This document shows positions 31,878 through 38,282 of a DNA stretch of 38,282 nt, one piece after another. The DNA comes from an uncultured Elusimicrobiales bacterium (GTDB taxonomy: Bacteria > Elusimicrobiota > Elusimicrobia > Elusimicrobiales > Elusimicrobiaceae). The notes beneath the pieces are model-generated. The model was not told the DNA's origin. It worked only from the letters and a program-made list of their open reading frames with translations, and did not search any database. Every line of letters starts with the position of its first letter. The first letter of the stretch is position 1. The DNA is taken from positions 1 through 38,282 of the forward strand of contig CALUZQ010000015.1 in the NCBI GenBank assembly GCA_944325225.1. Reading direction: 5' to 3'. The position numbers were made by a program, and so were the translations under genes.

Positions 31878-32886
31878 TATTGTCTGCGGCGGTCAAGCCG
31901 GCGATGAAGGAAAAGGTAAAATTTCGGCCTATTTGTCTTACAAAGGCAACTACGATTATTGCGTGCGCGTGGGCGGCCCCAATGCCGGCCATACCGTGGT
32001 GAAAGACGGTAAATCCTACACGCTTAAAAACATTCCGTCCGGTTTTTTAAACCCCAAAACTAAACTGGTGCTGGGGGCCGGCGCTTATACCAAAACGGAA
32101 TGGCTGTTGGACGAAGTAAATTTTACGGGTACGCGCGACCGGCTGATTATTGACCCGTATGCCGTTTTGATTACCGACGAACAAACCGCCGCCGAGCGGG
32201 GTGCTTCGCATTTTATGGAGCATATTGGCAGCGTCGGCACGGGGTTGGGGCAGGCCGTGCGCCAGCGCATTGAACGGCGGGATATCAAATTTGCCAAAGA
32301 TGAACCGCTGTTAAAAGATTTTATCCAAGATGTACCGGAACTGTTAAACGGCTGTTTGGATAAAGGCGGCCAAATTTTGCTGGAAGGCACGCAAGGGATT
32401 AAATTGTCGCTTTTGCACGGAGAATATCCGTTTGTTACTTCGCGCGATACGACGGCCAGCACTTTTTTGGGCGAAGCCGGCCTGGGGCCTAAATCGGTGC
32501 GGGATGTGTATGTGGTTTTTAAACCCTATATTACCCGCGTGGGACCCGGCCCGCTGGAAAAGGAACTGACGGACGAAAAAGAACTGGAAATTTATCACAC
32601 CAAAGGGCACGAAATCGGCAGCGTCAGCAAACGGCTGCGCCGTATCGGCGCGTTTGAAACCCGTTCCGCCGCGCGGGCGATTATGATTAACAACTGCACT
32701 AAAATCGCCCTGACGCATATGGATATGTTCCCCGGGAATGACCGCGTGAAAACGCAGGCGGATTTTACCCCCGAAGCCCAAGCGTTTCTGGAACAGCTTA
32801 AAGCCCTCTGTGCCCGCACCTATCCGCACCCGGAAATAGCGCTTATTTCCACCGGGCCGGATATGGAAGATACTTTAGTGCTCTAA
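31870..32886 (+). CDS. purA: Adenylosuccinate synthetase, compact archaeal-type
   Basis: 338 residues, about 90 fewer than usual bacterial PurA, matching the short archaeal form. Seen: GGQAGDEGKGK at residues 7-17 (GTP-binding, with catalytic Asp), GGPNAGHTVV (catalytic His), LEGTQGIKLSLLHGEYPFVTSRDTTAS (first motif LEGTQG), TRVGPGPL, and RRIGAFETRSAARAIMINN. It joins IMP and Asp using GTP to make adenylosuccinate, the substrate of the overlapping purB. The start is the ATG with GGAGGAAAAGT upstream, inside purB; the longer in-frame ORF beginning at 31801 lies wholly in purB and is rejected. It ends in an intrinsic terminator. Confidence 0.92.
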   Translation: MIDIVCGGQAGDEGKGKISAYLSYKGNYDYCVRVGGPNAGHTVVKDGKSYTLKNIPSGFLNPKTKLVLGAGAYTKTEWLLDEVNFTGTRDRLIIDPYAVLITDEQTAAERGASHFMEHIGSVGTGLGQAVRQRIERRDIKFAKDEPLLKDFIQDVPELLNGCLDKGGQILLEGTQGIKLSLLHGEYPFVTSRDTTASTFLGEAGLGPKSVRDVYVVFKPYITRVGPGPLEKELTDEKELEIYHTKGHEIGSVSKRLRRIGAFETRSAARAIMINNCTKIALTHMDMFPGNDRVKTQADFTPEAQAFLEQLKALCARTYPHPEIALISTGPDMEDTLVL

Positions 32887-32898
32887 AGCAAAGCAACC

Positions 32899-32922
32899 AA
32901 AAGCGGCCCAAAGGCCGCTTTT
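32899..32922 (+). terminator. Intrinsic terminator of purB-purA
   Basis: AAAAGCGGCC (32899-32908), CAAA loop, GGCCGCTTTT (32913-32922), followed by GATTTTG. Confidence 0.88.
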
Positions 32923-32930
32923 GATTTTGT

Positions 32931-32958
32931 CAAAAATTTACCCGGCTTTCAGCCGGGT
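32931..32958 (-). terminator. Intrinsic terminator of the kds-lpt-cysE operon
   Basis: On the minus strand ACCCGGCT, GAA loop, AGCCGGGT (32958-32940), then AAATTTTTGAC. It begins 5 nt after the cysE stop, back to back with the purA terminator. Confidence 0.85.
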
Positions 32959-32962
32959 TTTG

Positions 32963-33802
32963 TTAATTGATTTTGCTGTGAGGGGGGACATCTTGGGTAA
33001 TCCACTTATTCGCCCCAATGACACTGGCTTTTCCGATGGTAATGTTGCCTAATACGGTGGTTTCGGCGTAAATAATCACATCATCTTCTATGTTGGGGTG
33101 CCGTTTGATGCCTTTAACGGGATTGCCGTTTTTGTCCAGCGGGAAGCTTTTTGCTCCCAGCGTAACGCCCTGGTAGAGTTTTACATTGGCCCCGATGACG
33201 CAGGTTTCTCCAATTACAACGCCGGTCCCGTGGTCAATAAAAAAACCGGGGCCGATAGACGCGCCGGGGTGAATGTCTATACCGGTTAAATTATGGGCGT
33301 ATTCGGTTACAATGCGGGGAATTAAGCGAATGCCTCGTTCGTGCAGAAAATGAGCCATGCGCTGTAAGGTAACGGCGGTTACGCCCGGGTAGCACAGCAA
33401 GGGTTCCACCGGGCTGATGGCGGCCGGGTCGCCCTCGTAAGCGGCGTTTACATCGCTGATTACCAGCCGCTGGATTTCCGGCAGGGCGAGGATAAAATCG
33501 TTCGTTACTTGCCGGGCTTGCGCTTCGCAGCGGGAGCAGTCGGCTTTCTCCGGGCACAAAAAACACAAAGAACGCATAATTTGTTCTTCCAGCCGCTCCG
33601 CCAGCCCTTCCAGCGTAAACGATGGGGTTTCCCGCCCGGATTCCAGCGGATATTGGTACAAAAAATCTTTCAAGGCGCAAAAAATAGCAACTGTCTTTTT
33701 GGCAGAGGGAATAAATTTCGCTTTTTGAAAAAACTTTTTATCAAAAGTATTTTTCAATTCTTCCGCGGTTTTGGCAAAGGAGTCCGTCACGGTGCGCCTC
33801 AC
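32963..33802 (-). CDS. cysE: Serine O-acetyltransferase with an internal four-cysteine cluster
   Basis: 279 residues. The C-terminal half is a left-handed beta-helix acyltransferase: YEGDPAAISPVEPLLCYPGVTA, ITGIDIHPGASIG-like repeats (GIDIHPGASIGPGFFIDHGTGVVIGET with catalytic Asp/His), LYQGVTLGAKSFPLD and VLGNITIGKASVIGANKWIT. It makes O-acetylserine for cysteine synthase. The ~140-residue helical N-terminal half contains C80-x2-C83-x5-C89-x2-C92, which could bind zinc or an Fe-S cluster. The start overlaps the lptB stop by 4 nt (ATGA), so a cysteine gene is the last member of an LPS-transport operon. Strong identification of the enzyme; the cysteine site is inference. Confidence 0.92.
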   Translation of the reverse strand: MRRTVTDSFAKTAEELKNTFDKKFFQKAKFIPSAKKTVAIFCALKDFLYQYPLESGRETPSFTLEGLAERLEEQIMRSLCFLCPEKADCSRCEAQARQVTNDFILALPEIQRLVISDVNAAYEGDPAAISPVEPLLCYPGVTAVTLQRMAHFLHERGIRLIPRIVTEYAHNLTGIDIHPGASIGPGFFIDHGTGVVIGETCVIGANVKLYQGVTLGAKSFPLDKNGNPVKGIKRHPNIEDDVIIYAETTVLGNITIGKASVIGANKWITQDVPPHSKIN

Positions 33803-34518
33803 ATTTTGAAATCTTCACCCAAATAAAGCCGCCGGGCGTTGGGGTCGTTTAAGAGGGTGTTTTGATCGCCTTCCACCAGAATTTTGCCGTCATAAATCAA
33901 ATAGGCGCGTTCGGTCAGCGGCAGGGTTTCGCGCACATTGTGGTCGGTAATCAGTACGCCGATGCCTTTGTCTTTGAGTTTAAAAATCATATGGCGCAGG
34001 TCGGATACGGTAATGGGGTCAATGCCGACAAACGGTTCGTCTAAAAGAATGATTTTCGGGTCGCTGATCATACAGCGCGCAATTTCCATGCGCCGCTTTT
34101 CGCCGCCGGAGAGCGTCCACGCTTTTTGTTTGGCCAGTTTAGTAAGCCCAAATTCGTTTAATAAAGCGTCCACCCGGCGTTTTTGTTCTTGTTTGTCCTC
34201 TAAAATGCGTTCCAGCACGGCCAGCAGGTTTTCTTCTACGGTTAAGCCCTTGAAAATGGTGGGTTCCTGGGCCAAATAGCCAAGCCCGTGGCGGGCGCGT
34301 TCGTACATTGGCAGAGCGGTTACATCTTCGCCGTCAATAAAAACCCGCCCTTTGGTGGGGCTGATGAAACCGACCATCATATAAAAGGAAGTCGTTTTCC
34401 CCGCGCCGTTAGGCCCTAAAAGCCCTACAATTTCGCCGGATTTTACATGGAGATCCACCCCTTTTACCACCATGCGGTCTTTATAAACTTTTACAATTTG
34501 TTCGCTGCGAAGCTGCAT
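33799..34518 (-). CDS. lptB: LPS export ABC transporter ATP-binding protein LptB
   Basis: 239 residues with the complete ABC ATPase set: Walker A GPNGAGKTT (residues 35-43), Q-loop in MVGFISPTKG, the LptB-characteristic LGYLAQEPTIFKGLTVEENL, signature LSGGEKRRMEIAR, Walker B IILLDEPFVGIDP and the switch His in ITDHNVRETL. It powers LPS extraction from the inner membrane through LptFG, which are not in the window. It lies 12 nt downstream of the lptA-like gene with an AGAGG ribosome binding site and overlaps cysE. Confidence 0.96.
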   Translation of the reverse strand: MQLRSEQIVKVYKDRMVVKGVDLHVKSGEIVGLLGPNGAGKTTSFYMMVGFISPTKGRVFIDGEDVTALPMYERARHGLGYLAQEPTIFKGLTVEENLLAVLERILEDKQEQKRRVDALLNEFGLTKLAKQKAWTLSGGEKRRMEIARCMISDPKIILLDEPFVGIDPITVSDLRHMIFKLKDKGIGVLITDHNVRETLPLTERAYLIYDGKILVEGDQNTLLNDPNARRLYLGEDFKM

Positions 34519-34530
34519 ACTATAAAACCT

Positions 34531-35430
34531 CTAAAATTTATCGTTGACGGCTGCCTCGTTGATTGCGGGAGAAATCAGCCAGCCCTGTACTTTGCCGTCC
34601 ATATTGATTTTATTGCCTTCATTGTCGGACTGTACCTTATCCGCTATTATAGCAAATGTGCCCTGTTCGCTTTTACCGGTTAGGAGCGGGCGCGCCCCGT
34701 AGGCATAGGAATAATTTTTTGTACCGTCGTAAATAATCGTTTCGGCTTGCAGGGTGCGCAGTTCATCGGCTACTTTAGCGCCGCCTTTTAGTTCCAGATA
34801 ATTTTGTTTTTGAAAATAGCGGGCTTGTTGGGCCGACATGGTTTGACGCCCCTGGGGGGTGGGCCTTATAACGCGCACATTTCCTTGTAATACATACAGC
34901 CCACCTTCTAAACTAAAAGCTGCTTTTTGCGCATAGGCCGTAATGGGTTCTTTCTCTTTTTCTTGGTAAATAAGGTGGATTTCTTTGCCTGGTTCGGCCT
35001 GCAAATCACCGGTCTTTTGTTGGTAGCTGTAATTGCCGCGGTCGGCGTATGCTTCGTAAACAGGTTCGCCGGGCTTGGCTTGTTTTAAATACACATTTCC
35101 TTTTGCCGAAATGAGGTTTTTGGACCGGTCCGACAGGGCATAATCCGCCCGAAAAGTATAGATGTCGTTTTCATAGGAAACATGGCCGATAAATTCTTCC
35201 CGCTGCTGGGCGTTGTGAATGAGCCAGCGGTCGCTGGCGATGATACCGCCCAGCGTGGGGGGCAGCGTGATGGCGGCTTCTTTTTTATTTTTTAGGGAAG
35301 TTTTGGCTTGTTCCAGCCGGGGTTTGGCCGCCGGCACGGAAACGGCCGGACCTTCTATGCGTACGGTTTTGCACCCGCCCAACAACAGGACGGCCGCCAA
35401 TAGAGGGAAAGGAGCAAAAATCTTTTTCAT
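34531..35430 (-). CDS. lptA: LptA-like (OstA domain) lipoprotein
   Basis: 299 residues. A lipoprotein signal (AAVLLLGGC, C20) is followed by a low-complexity linker (to about 60) and then repeated short beta strands of the OstA/LptA type: FIGHVSYENDIYTFRADYAL, NLISAKGNVYLKQ, FSLEGGLYVLQGNVRVIR, YLELKGGAKVADELRTLQAETIIYD and AIIADKVQSDNEGNKINMDGKVQGW (first motif shown only in part by its GNV or GKV core). Such proteins form the periplasmic bridge that carries LPS. LptA is usually a soluble periplasmic protein, so lipid anchoring and the longer length are unusual. Its start overlaps the lptC stop (ATGA). A role as an lptA/lptC hybrid cannot be excluded. Confidence 0.75.
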   Translation of the reverse strand: MKKIFAPFPLLAAVLLLGGCKTVRIEGPAVSVPAAKPRLEQAKTSLKNKKEAAITLPPTLGGIIASDRWLIHNAQQREEFIGHVSYENDIYTFRADYALSDRSKNLISAKGNVYLKQAKPGEPVYEAYADRGNYSYQQKTGDLQAEPGKEIHLIYQEKEKEPITAYAQKAAFSLEGGLYVLQGNVRVIRPTPQGRQTMSAQQARYFQKQNYLELKGGAKVADELRTLQAETIIYDGTKNYSYAYGARPLLTGKSEQGTFAIIADKVQSDNEGNKINMDGKVQGWLISPAINEAAVNDKF

Positions 35431-35966
35431 AAAGAGGCGCTCTTTAATTCGCGGGTGTCTTCGGGCAGGCGGGTGGTTTGGTTTTTGATTTCAATCCGGG
35501 CCAATTTGGAATCGGTTACCACGCCTTCCTTGGCGGTTACTTTAACGCCGCCGCGGGTAATAATTGTTTTGTCGTCGGACCAAATCCGGTTTTTATTTAC
35601 ATCGTAGAAAAAACGGTCTGCGGTGATGACTACATTCTCGGTAAAAGATTTAATCCGCGCGTTTCCTTCAATAGACACCTTTTTCTTCAAATAATCAAAC
35701 GAACCGGTTTTGCCGGTTACGCTGGCGCTGTCGGTTCCGTTTTCTTTAAGTAACAGATCGGGATTTTTTAAAGTAGCGGTTTGCAGGTCCGAAAAATCCA
35801 CCGTTTCGGCCCGCAGAACCCATTGTTTTTGGTTGTCCTTAGATTCAAAAATAGCCACCTGTTTGTCTACTTGCATACCTGCGTTTTCGTCGGGTGCAAA
35901 TTCTTTGCTGGTATCGCAGGCGGCCAACCCAAGAAGCGGTAAAAGAAACAGTAATTTTTTGCTCAT
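35427..35966 (-). CDS. lptC: LptC-like LPS export lipoprotein
   Basis: 179 residues. Signal with lipobox GLAAC (C17), then a single LptC/OstA-like beta domain: KDNQKQWVLRAETVDF, GKTGSFDYLKKKVSIEGNARI, TADRFFYDVNKNRIWSDDKTII and VTAKEGVVTDSKLARIEIKN. LptC normally is an inner-membrane anchored protein that passes LPS from LptB2FG to LptA; here the anchor seems to be a lipid rather than a membrane helix. It overlaps kdsD upstream and the lptA-like gene downstream by 4 nt each. The assignment rests on operon position plus domain pattern. Confidence 0.8.
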   Translation of the reverse strand: MSKKLLFLLPLLGLAACDTSKEFAPDENAGMQVDKQVAIFESKDNQKQWVLRAETVDFSDLQTATLKNPDLLLKENGTDSASVTGKTGSFDYLKKKVSIEGNARIKSFTENVVITADRFFYDVNKNRIWSDDKTIITRGGVKVTAKEGVVTDSKLARIEIKNQTTRLPEDTRELKSASL

Positions 35967-36964
35967 TTTTTATCCAACAGGGCCAAAAATTCTATTAAAT
36001 CTTTTTCGTCAATAATCCCCAACACTTTGCCGGTTTTATCCAATACGGGCAGGTTGTCCACATGGGTAGAGTGAATCATTTTAGCTGCTTCAATCGCGGG
36101 CAGCGTATCTAACAAGTGATACGGGTTTTTGGTCATCACTTCGGTAATTTTTTTATGGAGGACATCCGTCCCGTGCTGCAGAATGCGGCGCAAATCTCCG
36201 TCGGTAAAATAACCGATTAATTTGCCGTTTTTGTCCACCACGCTGGTAGCGCCGGCGGCGCCGGTTTGGGTCATCACGAACAGGGCGTCCTGCACGGTGG
36301 CGGTTTCCCGCACGGTGGGGTTATTTTTGCCTTTGCGCATCAAGTCTTTGACTTGTTGCGTCAGCAGTTTGCCCAAAGAACCGCCGGGGTGAAAGACGGC
36401 AAAGTCGCGCTTTTCAAAATTCTTAATTTTCATCAGGCAAATCGCCAGTGCGTCGCCCACAGCCAGAGTGGCGGTGGTGGAAGCCGTCGGCGCCAGGTTA
36501 TAGGGGCAGGCCTCCCGTTCAATGTGAATGGTGATATGAATATCCGACATTAAAGCCAGCTTGGACTTGTCGTGCCCGGTCATGGAGATAACGGTCAGTT
36601 TTCGCCGTTCCAAAGAAGGCAGAATTTTATTAATTTCTTCGGTCTGGCCGGAGAAAGAGATAGCCAAAATCACATCGCCGGGGGTAATCATCCCCAAATC
36701 GCCGTGCAGGGCTTCTACCGGGTGTACAAAAAAGGACGGCGTACCGGTGGAGGCCAGGGTGGCGGCAATTTTCCGTCCGATGATGCCGCTTTTGCCAATG
36801 CCCAGTATGACCACGCGCCCTTTGGTGCGGGCGATGACTTCTACCGCTTTTAGGAAATTTTCGTCAATGCTTTTGCGGCTTAATTCCAGGGCCGTATGCT
36901 CTATATCCAGCACCCGGCGTGCGATTTTTTTTATTTCGGCCTGCGAAAAATTTTTAATTGCCAT
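35963..36964 (-). CDS. kdsD: Arabinose-5-phosphate isomerase (KpsF/GutQ/KdsD family)
   Basis: 333 residues. SIS sugar-isomerase domain (about 30-180) with VVILGIGKSGIIGRKIAATLASTGTPSFFVHPVEALHGDLGMI (recognisable by GIGKSG and HGDLGM), ISFSGQTEEI and APTASTTATLAVGDALA, followed by two CBS domains (about 200-333) with GYFTDGDLRR and GIIDEKDLIEF. It converts ribulose-5-phosphate to arabinose-5-phosphate, the first Kdo precursor. The start is the ATG at 36964, preceded by AAGAAGG. A longer in-frame ORF reaching 37120 is rejected. It lies between kdsA and lptC, as expected for Kdo-LPS clusters, but kdsC is absent. Confidence 0.94.
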   Translation of the reverse strand: MAIKNFSQAEIKKIARRVLDIEHTALELSRKSIDENFLKAVEVIARTKGRVVILGIGKSGIIGRKIAATLASTGTPSFFVHPVEALHGDLGMITPGDVILAISFSGQTEEINKILPSLERRKLTVISMTGHDKSKLALMSDIHITIHIEREACPYNLAPTASTTATLAVGDALAICLMKIKNFEKRDFAVFHPGGSLGKLLTQQVKDLMRKGKNNPTVRETATVQDALFVMTQTGAAGATSVVDKNGKLIGYFTDGDLRRILQHGTDVLHKKITEVMTKNPYHLLDTLPAIEAAKMIHSTHVDNLPVLDKTGKVLGIIDEKDLIEFLALLDKK

Positions 36965-37135
36965 ATTTACCTTCTTCCATAAAGCCCCGGTGCCGGTTTG
37001 CCTGCGGGGCGGCGTTTTGGATAGGGACGGCTGGCCTGCATACTCGCCACACATAAACTGCCGCGCCAAGCGCCAGAATCTCCCCAAAATCAGATATGCC
37101 GCAACGGGTTGGCTCCCCATCGTGCGGCGGAGTTA
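36965..37135. other. Spacer between kdsA and kdsD without a supported gene
   Basis: 171 nt. It contains an imperfect GC hairpin GCCCCG...CGGGGC just before the kdsD ribosome binding site. An in-frame upstream extension of kdsD exists (starting at 37120), but its residues are Arg/Pro/Trp-rich and unlike the family. The kdsC phosphatase gene, which often belongs in such clusters, is not here. Confidence 0.5.
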
Positions 37136-37963
37136 TTATTTAAATTTCTTTACCACTTGATCAATCGCGCACAATTCCCGCGCCATTTTCGCGGCCATGG
37201 CCAGATCCAACGAGTTGGGCCCGTCGGAAAGGGCGTGGGCCGGATCTGGGTGGGCCTCAAAAAATACGCCCGCAATTCCCAGTGCGGTTGCCGCTTTAGC
37301 CAGGACCGGGGCCAATTTGCGGTTTCCCCCCGTGGCACAACCCAGTGCACCGGGTTTTTGCACGGAATGGGTGGCGTCAAAAATAACGGGATAGCCAAAC
37401 TGTTTCATAATTTCCAGTGAGCGCATATCCACCACCAGGTCGCCGTAACCAAAACTGGCGCCTCGTTCCGTGAGCAAAATTTTATGGTTCCCGCGCGATT
37501 CAATTTTTTTAATAACTTGTTCCATGGCGCCGGGGGCCAAAAATTGTCCTTTTTTCACATTGACGGCGCGGCCGGTATCGGCACAGGCCAGCACCAAATC
37601 AGTTTGCCGGCACAGAAACGCCGGGATTTGCAAAATATCGGCTACTTGGGCGGCTTCTTCGGCCTGCCAGGGCTCGTGCACATCTACTACCAAGGGCAGC
37701 CCGGTTAGGGCTTTGGCTTTGGCCAAAATATCCAGCCCTTTAGCGAGCCCCGGTCCCCGGTAAGCATCTACCGAGGTGCGGTTGGCTTTGTCAAAGGAAG
37801 CTTTTAAAATAAAAGGGTGTTTAGTTTTAGCCAGCAGTGTTTTAAGTTTTTTGGCCGTATCCAGGTAATGTTTTTCGCTTTCAATGACGCAAGTCCCTGC
37901 CATGAAAGCCAGCGGCAGGTTGTTGGAAATTTTATAATTGCCGATTTTAATGATTTTTTGCAT
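37136..37963 (-). CDS. kdsA: 2-dehydro-3-deoxyphosphooctonate aldolase (Kdo-8-phosphate synthase)
   Basis: 275 residues. Family motifs: FMAGTCVIESE, FILKASFDKANRTS, GLPLVVDVHEPWQ, LQIPAFLCRQTDLVLA, VNVKKGQFLAP, LLTERGASFGYGDLVVDMRSL, FDATHSVQKPG and FFEAHPDPAHALSDGPNSL. It condenses arabinose-5-phosphate (made by the next gene's product) with phosphoenolpyruvate to Kdo-8-phosphate. The start MQKIIKIG at 37963 is preferred to an ATG 6 nt upstream, because a TGC-TATGAT box places +1 exactly on it. First gene of the Kdo/Lpt/cysE operon. Confidence 0.95.
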   Translation of the reverse strand: MQKIIKIGNYKISNNLPLAFMAGTCVIESEKHYLDTAKKLKTLLAKTKHPFILKASFDKANRTSVDAYRGPGLAKGLDILAKAKALTGLPLVVDVHEPWQAEEAAQVADILQIPAFLCRQTDLVLACADTGRAVNVKKGQFLAPGAMEQVIKKIESRGNHKILLTERGASFGYGDLVVDMRSLEIMKQFGYPVIFDATHSVQKPGALGCATGGNRKLAPVLAKAATALGIAGVFFEAHPDPAHALSDGPNSLDLAMAAKMARELCAIDQVVKKFK

Positions 37964-37969
37964 ATACAT

Positions 37970-37978
37970 ATCATAGCA
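37970..37978 (-). promoter_or_regulatory. Leaderless promoter of kdsA
   Basis: Minus-strand TGC-TATGAT (37978-37970), an extended -10. Seven nt from its last base is the A of the ATG at 37963. No ribosome binding site is present. Confidence 0.6.
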
Positions 37979-38086
37979 AATTTTCTTCGGGTTTCTGCTT
38001 GTGGAATCCTGAATAAACGGGGAAAGAACGGCCCACCAGCGGAGCCGGCCCGACTTTTGCGGGCCAAATATTTAAAATCAAGTTTC
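37979..38086. other. Divergent spacer upstream of kdsA and of the right-edge gene
   Basis: Non-coding. It contains a small hairpin GGCCCG/CGGGCC (38048-38066 area, ACTTTTG loop); the ACTTTTGCGG segment resembles the pilin 1 spacer near 16030-16039. No gene was found. Confidence 0.45.
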
Positions 38087-38114
38087 TTGACTCGTTTTTT
38101 TTTTTTGATACAGT
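38087..38114 (+). promoter_or_regulatory. Poly(T)-spacer promoter of the right-edge gene (T12)
   Basis: TTGACT (38087-38092), CG, twelve Ts (38095-38106), then GATACAGT; -10 TACAGT at 38109-38114, spacer 16 nt. Identity with the pilin promoters stops right after GATA. Here the promoter is followed by a leader of about 94 nt with a normal ribosome binding site, which supports reading the poly(T) cassette as a promoter rather than as part of the pilin gene. Confidence 0.7.
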
Positions 38115-38208
38115 GGGGATTGAACCGAGGATAATCCCCGTCGTGTGGGCGTTTTAAAACTGCTTCTAAAAAGGGATTAACCCGGTTATTGGCTGTGTTA
38201 ATAAGGAG
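38115..38208 (+). promoter_or_regulatory. Leader of the right-edge gene: hairpin and ribosome binding site
   Basis: GGGGATT (38115-38121) and AATCCCC (38133-38139) form a 7-bp hairpin near the predicted 5' end of the mRNA (+1 near 38121). AAGGAG (38203-38208) lies 6 nt before the ATG at 38215. Confidence 0.5.
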
Positions 38209-38214
38209 CAGGGT

Positions 38215-38282
38215 ATGAAACAAATTTTAACGGTATTTTTTTGTTTGTTAGCAAGTATAACCGGTTATGCGGAAAACAAAAT
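38215..38282 (+). CDS. Exported protein, 3' partial
   Basis: Only the first 22 codons are in the window. They encode a classic signal peptide (MKQILTVFFCLLASITGYA followed by ENK). AAGGAG precedes the ATG at a 6-nt spacing. It is driven by the same poly(T)-spacer promoter type as the pilins, so it may belong to the same surface or secretion regulon. The mature protein is not visible. Confidence 0.7.
   Translation, partial: MKQILTVFFCLLASITGYAENK

Noticed and set aside
36965-37120. N-terminal extension of KdsD by 52 residues
   Set aside because: The AAGAAGG ribosome binding site directly precedes the ATG at 36964, and the extension is Arg/Pro/Trp-rich and unlike the family.

Overview
The window reads as a piece of a fermentative, Gram-negative, probably gut-type bacterium of the phylum Elusimicrobiota (Elusimicrobium-like). 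This is inferred, not proven. The reasons are: several near-identical type IV prepilin N-termini ([15 protein letters not shown]) scattered as single-gene cassettes; a monomeric group B-like [FeFe] hydrogenase; NifU/NifS as the Fe-S assembly pair with no nitrogenase genes nearby; and an outer-membrane lifestyle (Kdo synthesis, Lpt transport, RND efflux, outer-membrane proteins). The backbone is dense, moderately GC-rich and rich in stop/start overlaps. No tRNA, rRNA, CRISPR array, insertion sequence or phage gene was seen.

Layout. 1-648: 3' part of a Cys/Trp-rich repeat protein. 682-6402 (minus): nadK, recN, two paralogous small membrane proteins, a predicted outer-membrane protein and a glycerate kinase. 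6527-8549 (plus): nifU-nifS. 8586-14052: three tandem 5'-nucleotidase-family proteins and dusB; the third nucleotidase has lost its metal ligands. 14163-14999: rplM-rpsI. 15098-16722: a secreted protein, a repeat-rich spacer and pilin 1. 16781-20490 (minus): [FeFe] hydrogenase, a YafD-like phosphatase and cardiolipin synthase. 20901-21422: pilin 2. 21412-23208 (minus): an unknown exported protein and cysteine synthase. 23370-29470: a complete RND efflux operon. 29749-30303: pilin 3. 30483-32886: purB and a compact archaeal-type purA. 32963-37963 (minus): kdsA, kdsD, lptC, an lptA-like gene, lptB and cysE. 38215-end: start of an exported protein.

Two signals cut across the gene list. First, all three pilin genes and the gene at the right edge share one promoter cassette, TTGACT(or TTGATT)-N2-poly(T) of 11 or 12-GATA, in which the spacer between -35 and -10 is a homopolymer: a strong candidate for slipped-strand phase variation. 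Second, at least seven starts (three pilins, cls, the gene at 22269, purB, kdsA) have a -10 box whose last base lies exactly 7 nt before the A of ATG, with no ribosome binding site between them. This predicts leaderless mRNAs; nadK and the hydrogenase come within 3-4 nt of the same arrangement.

The spacers around the pilins are built from diverged shared blocks, which suggests that pilin cassettes and their flanks have been copied or recombined around the genome.
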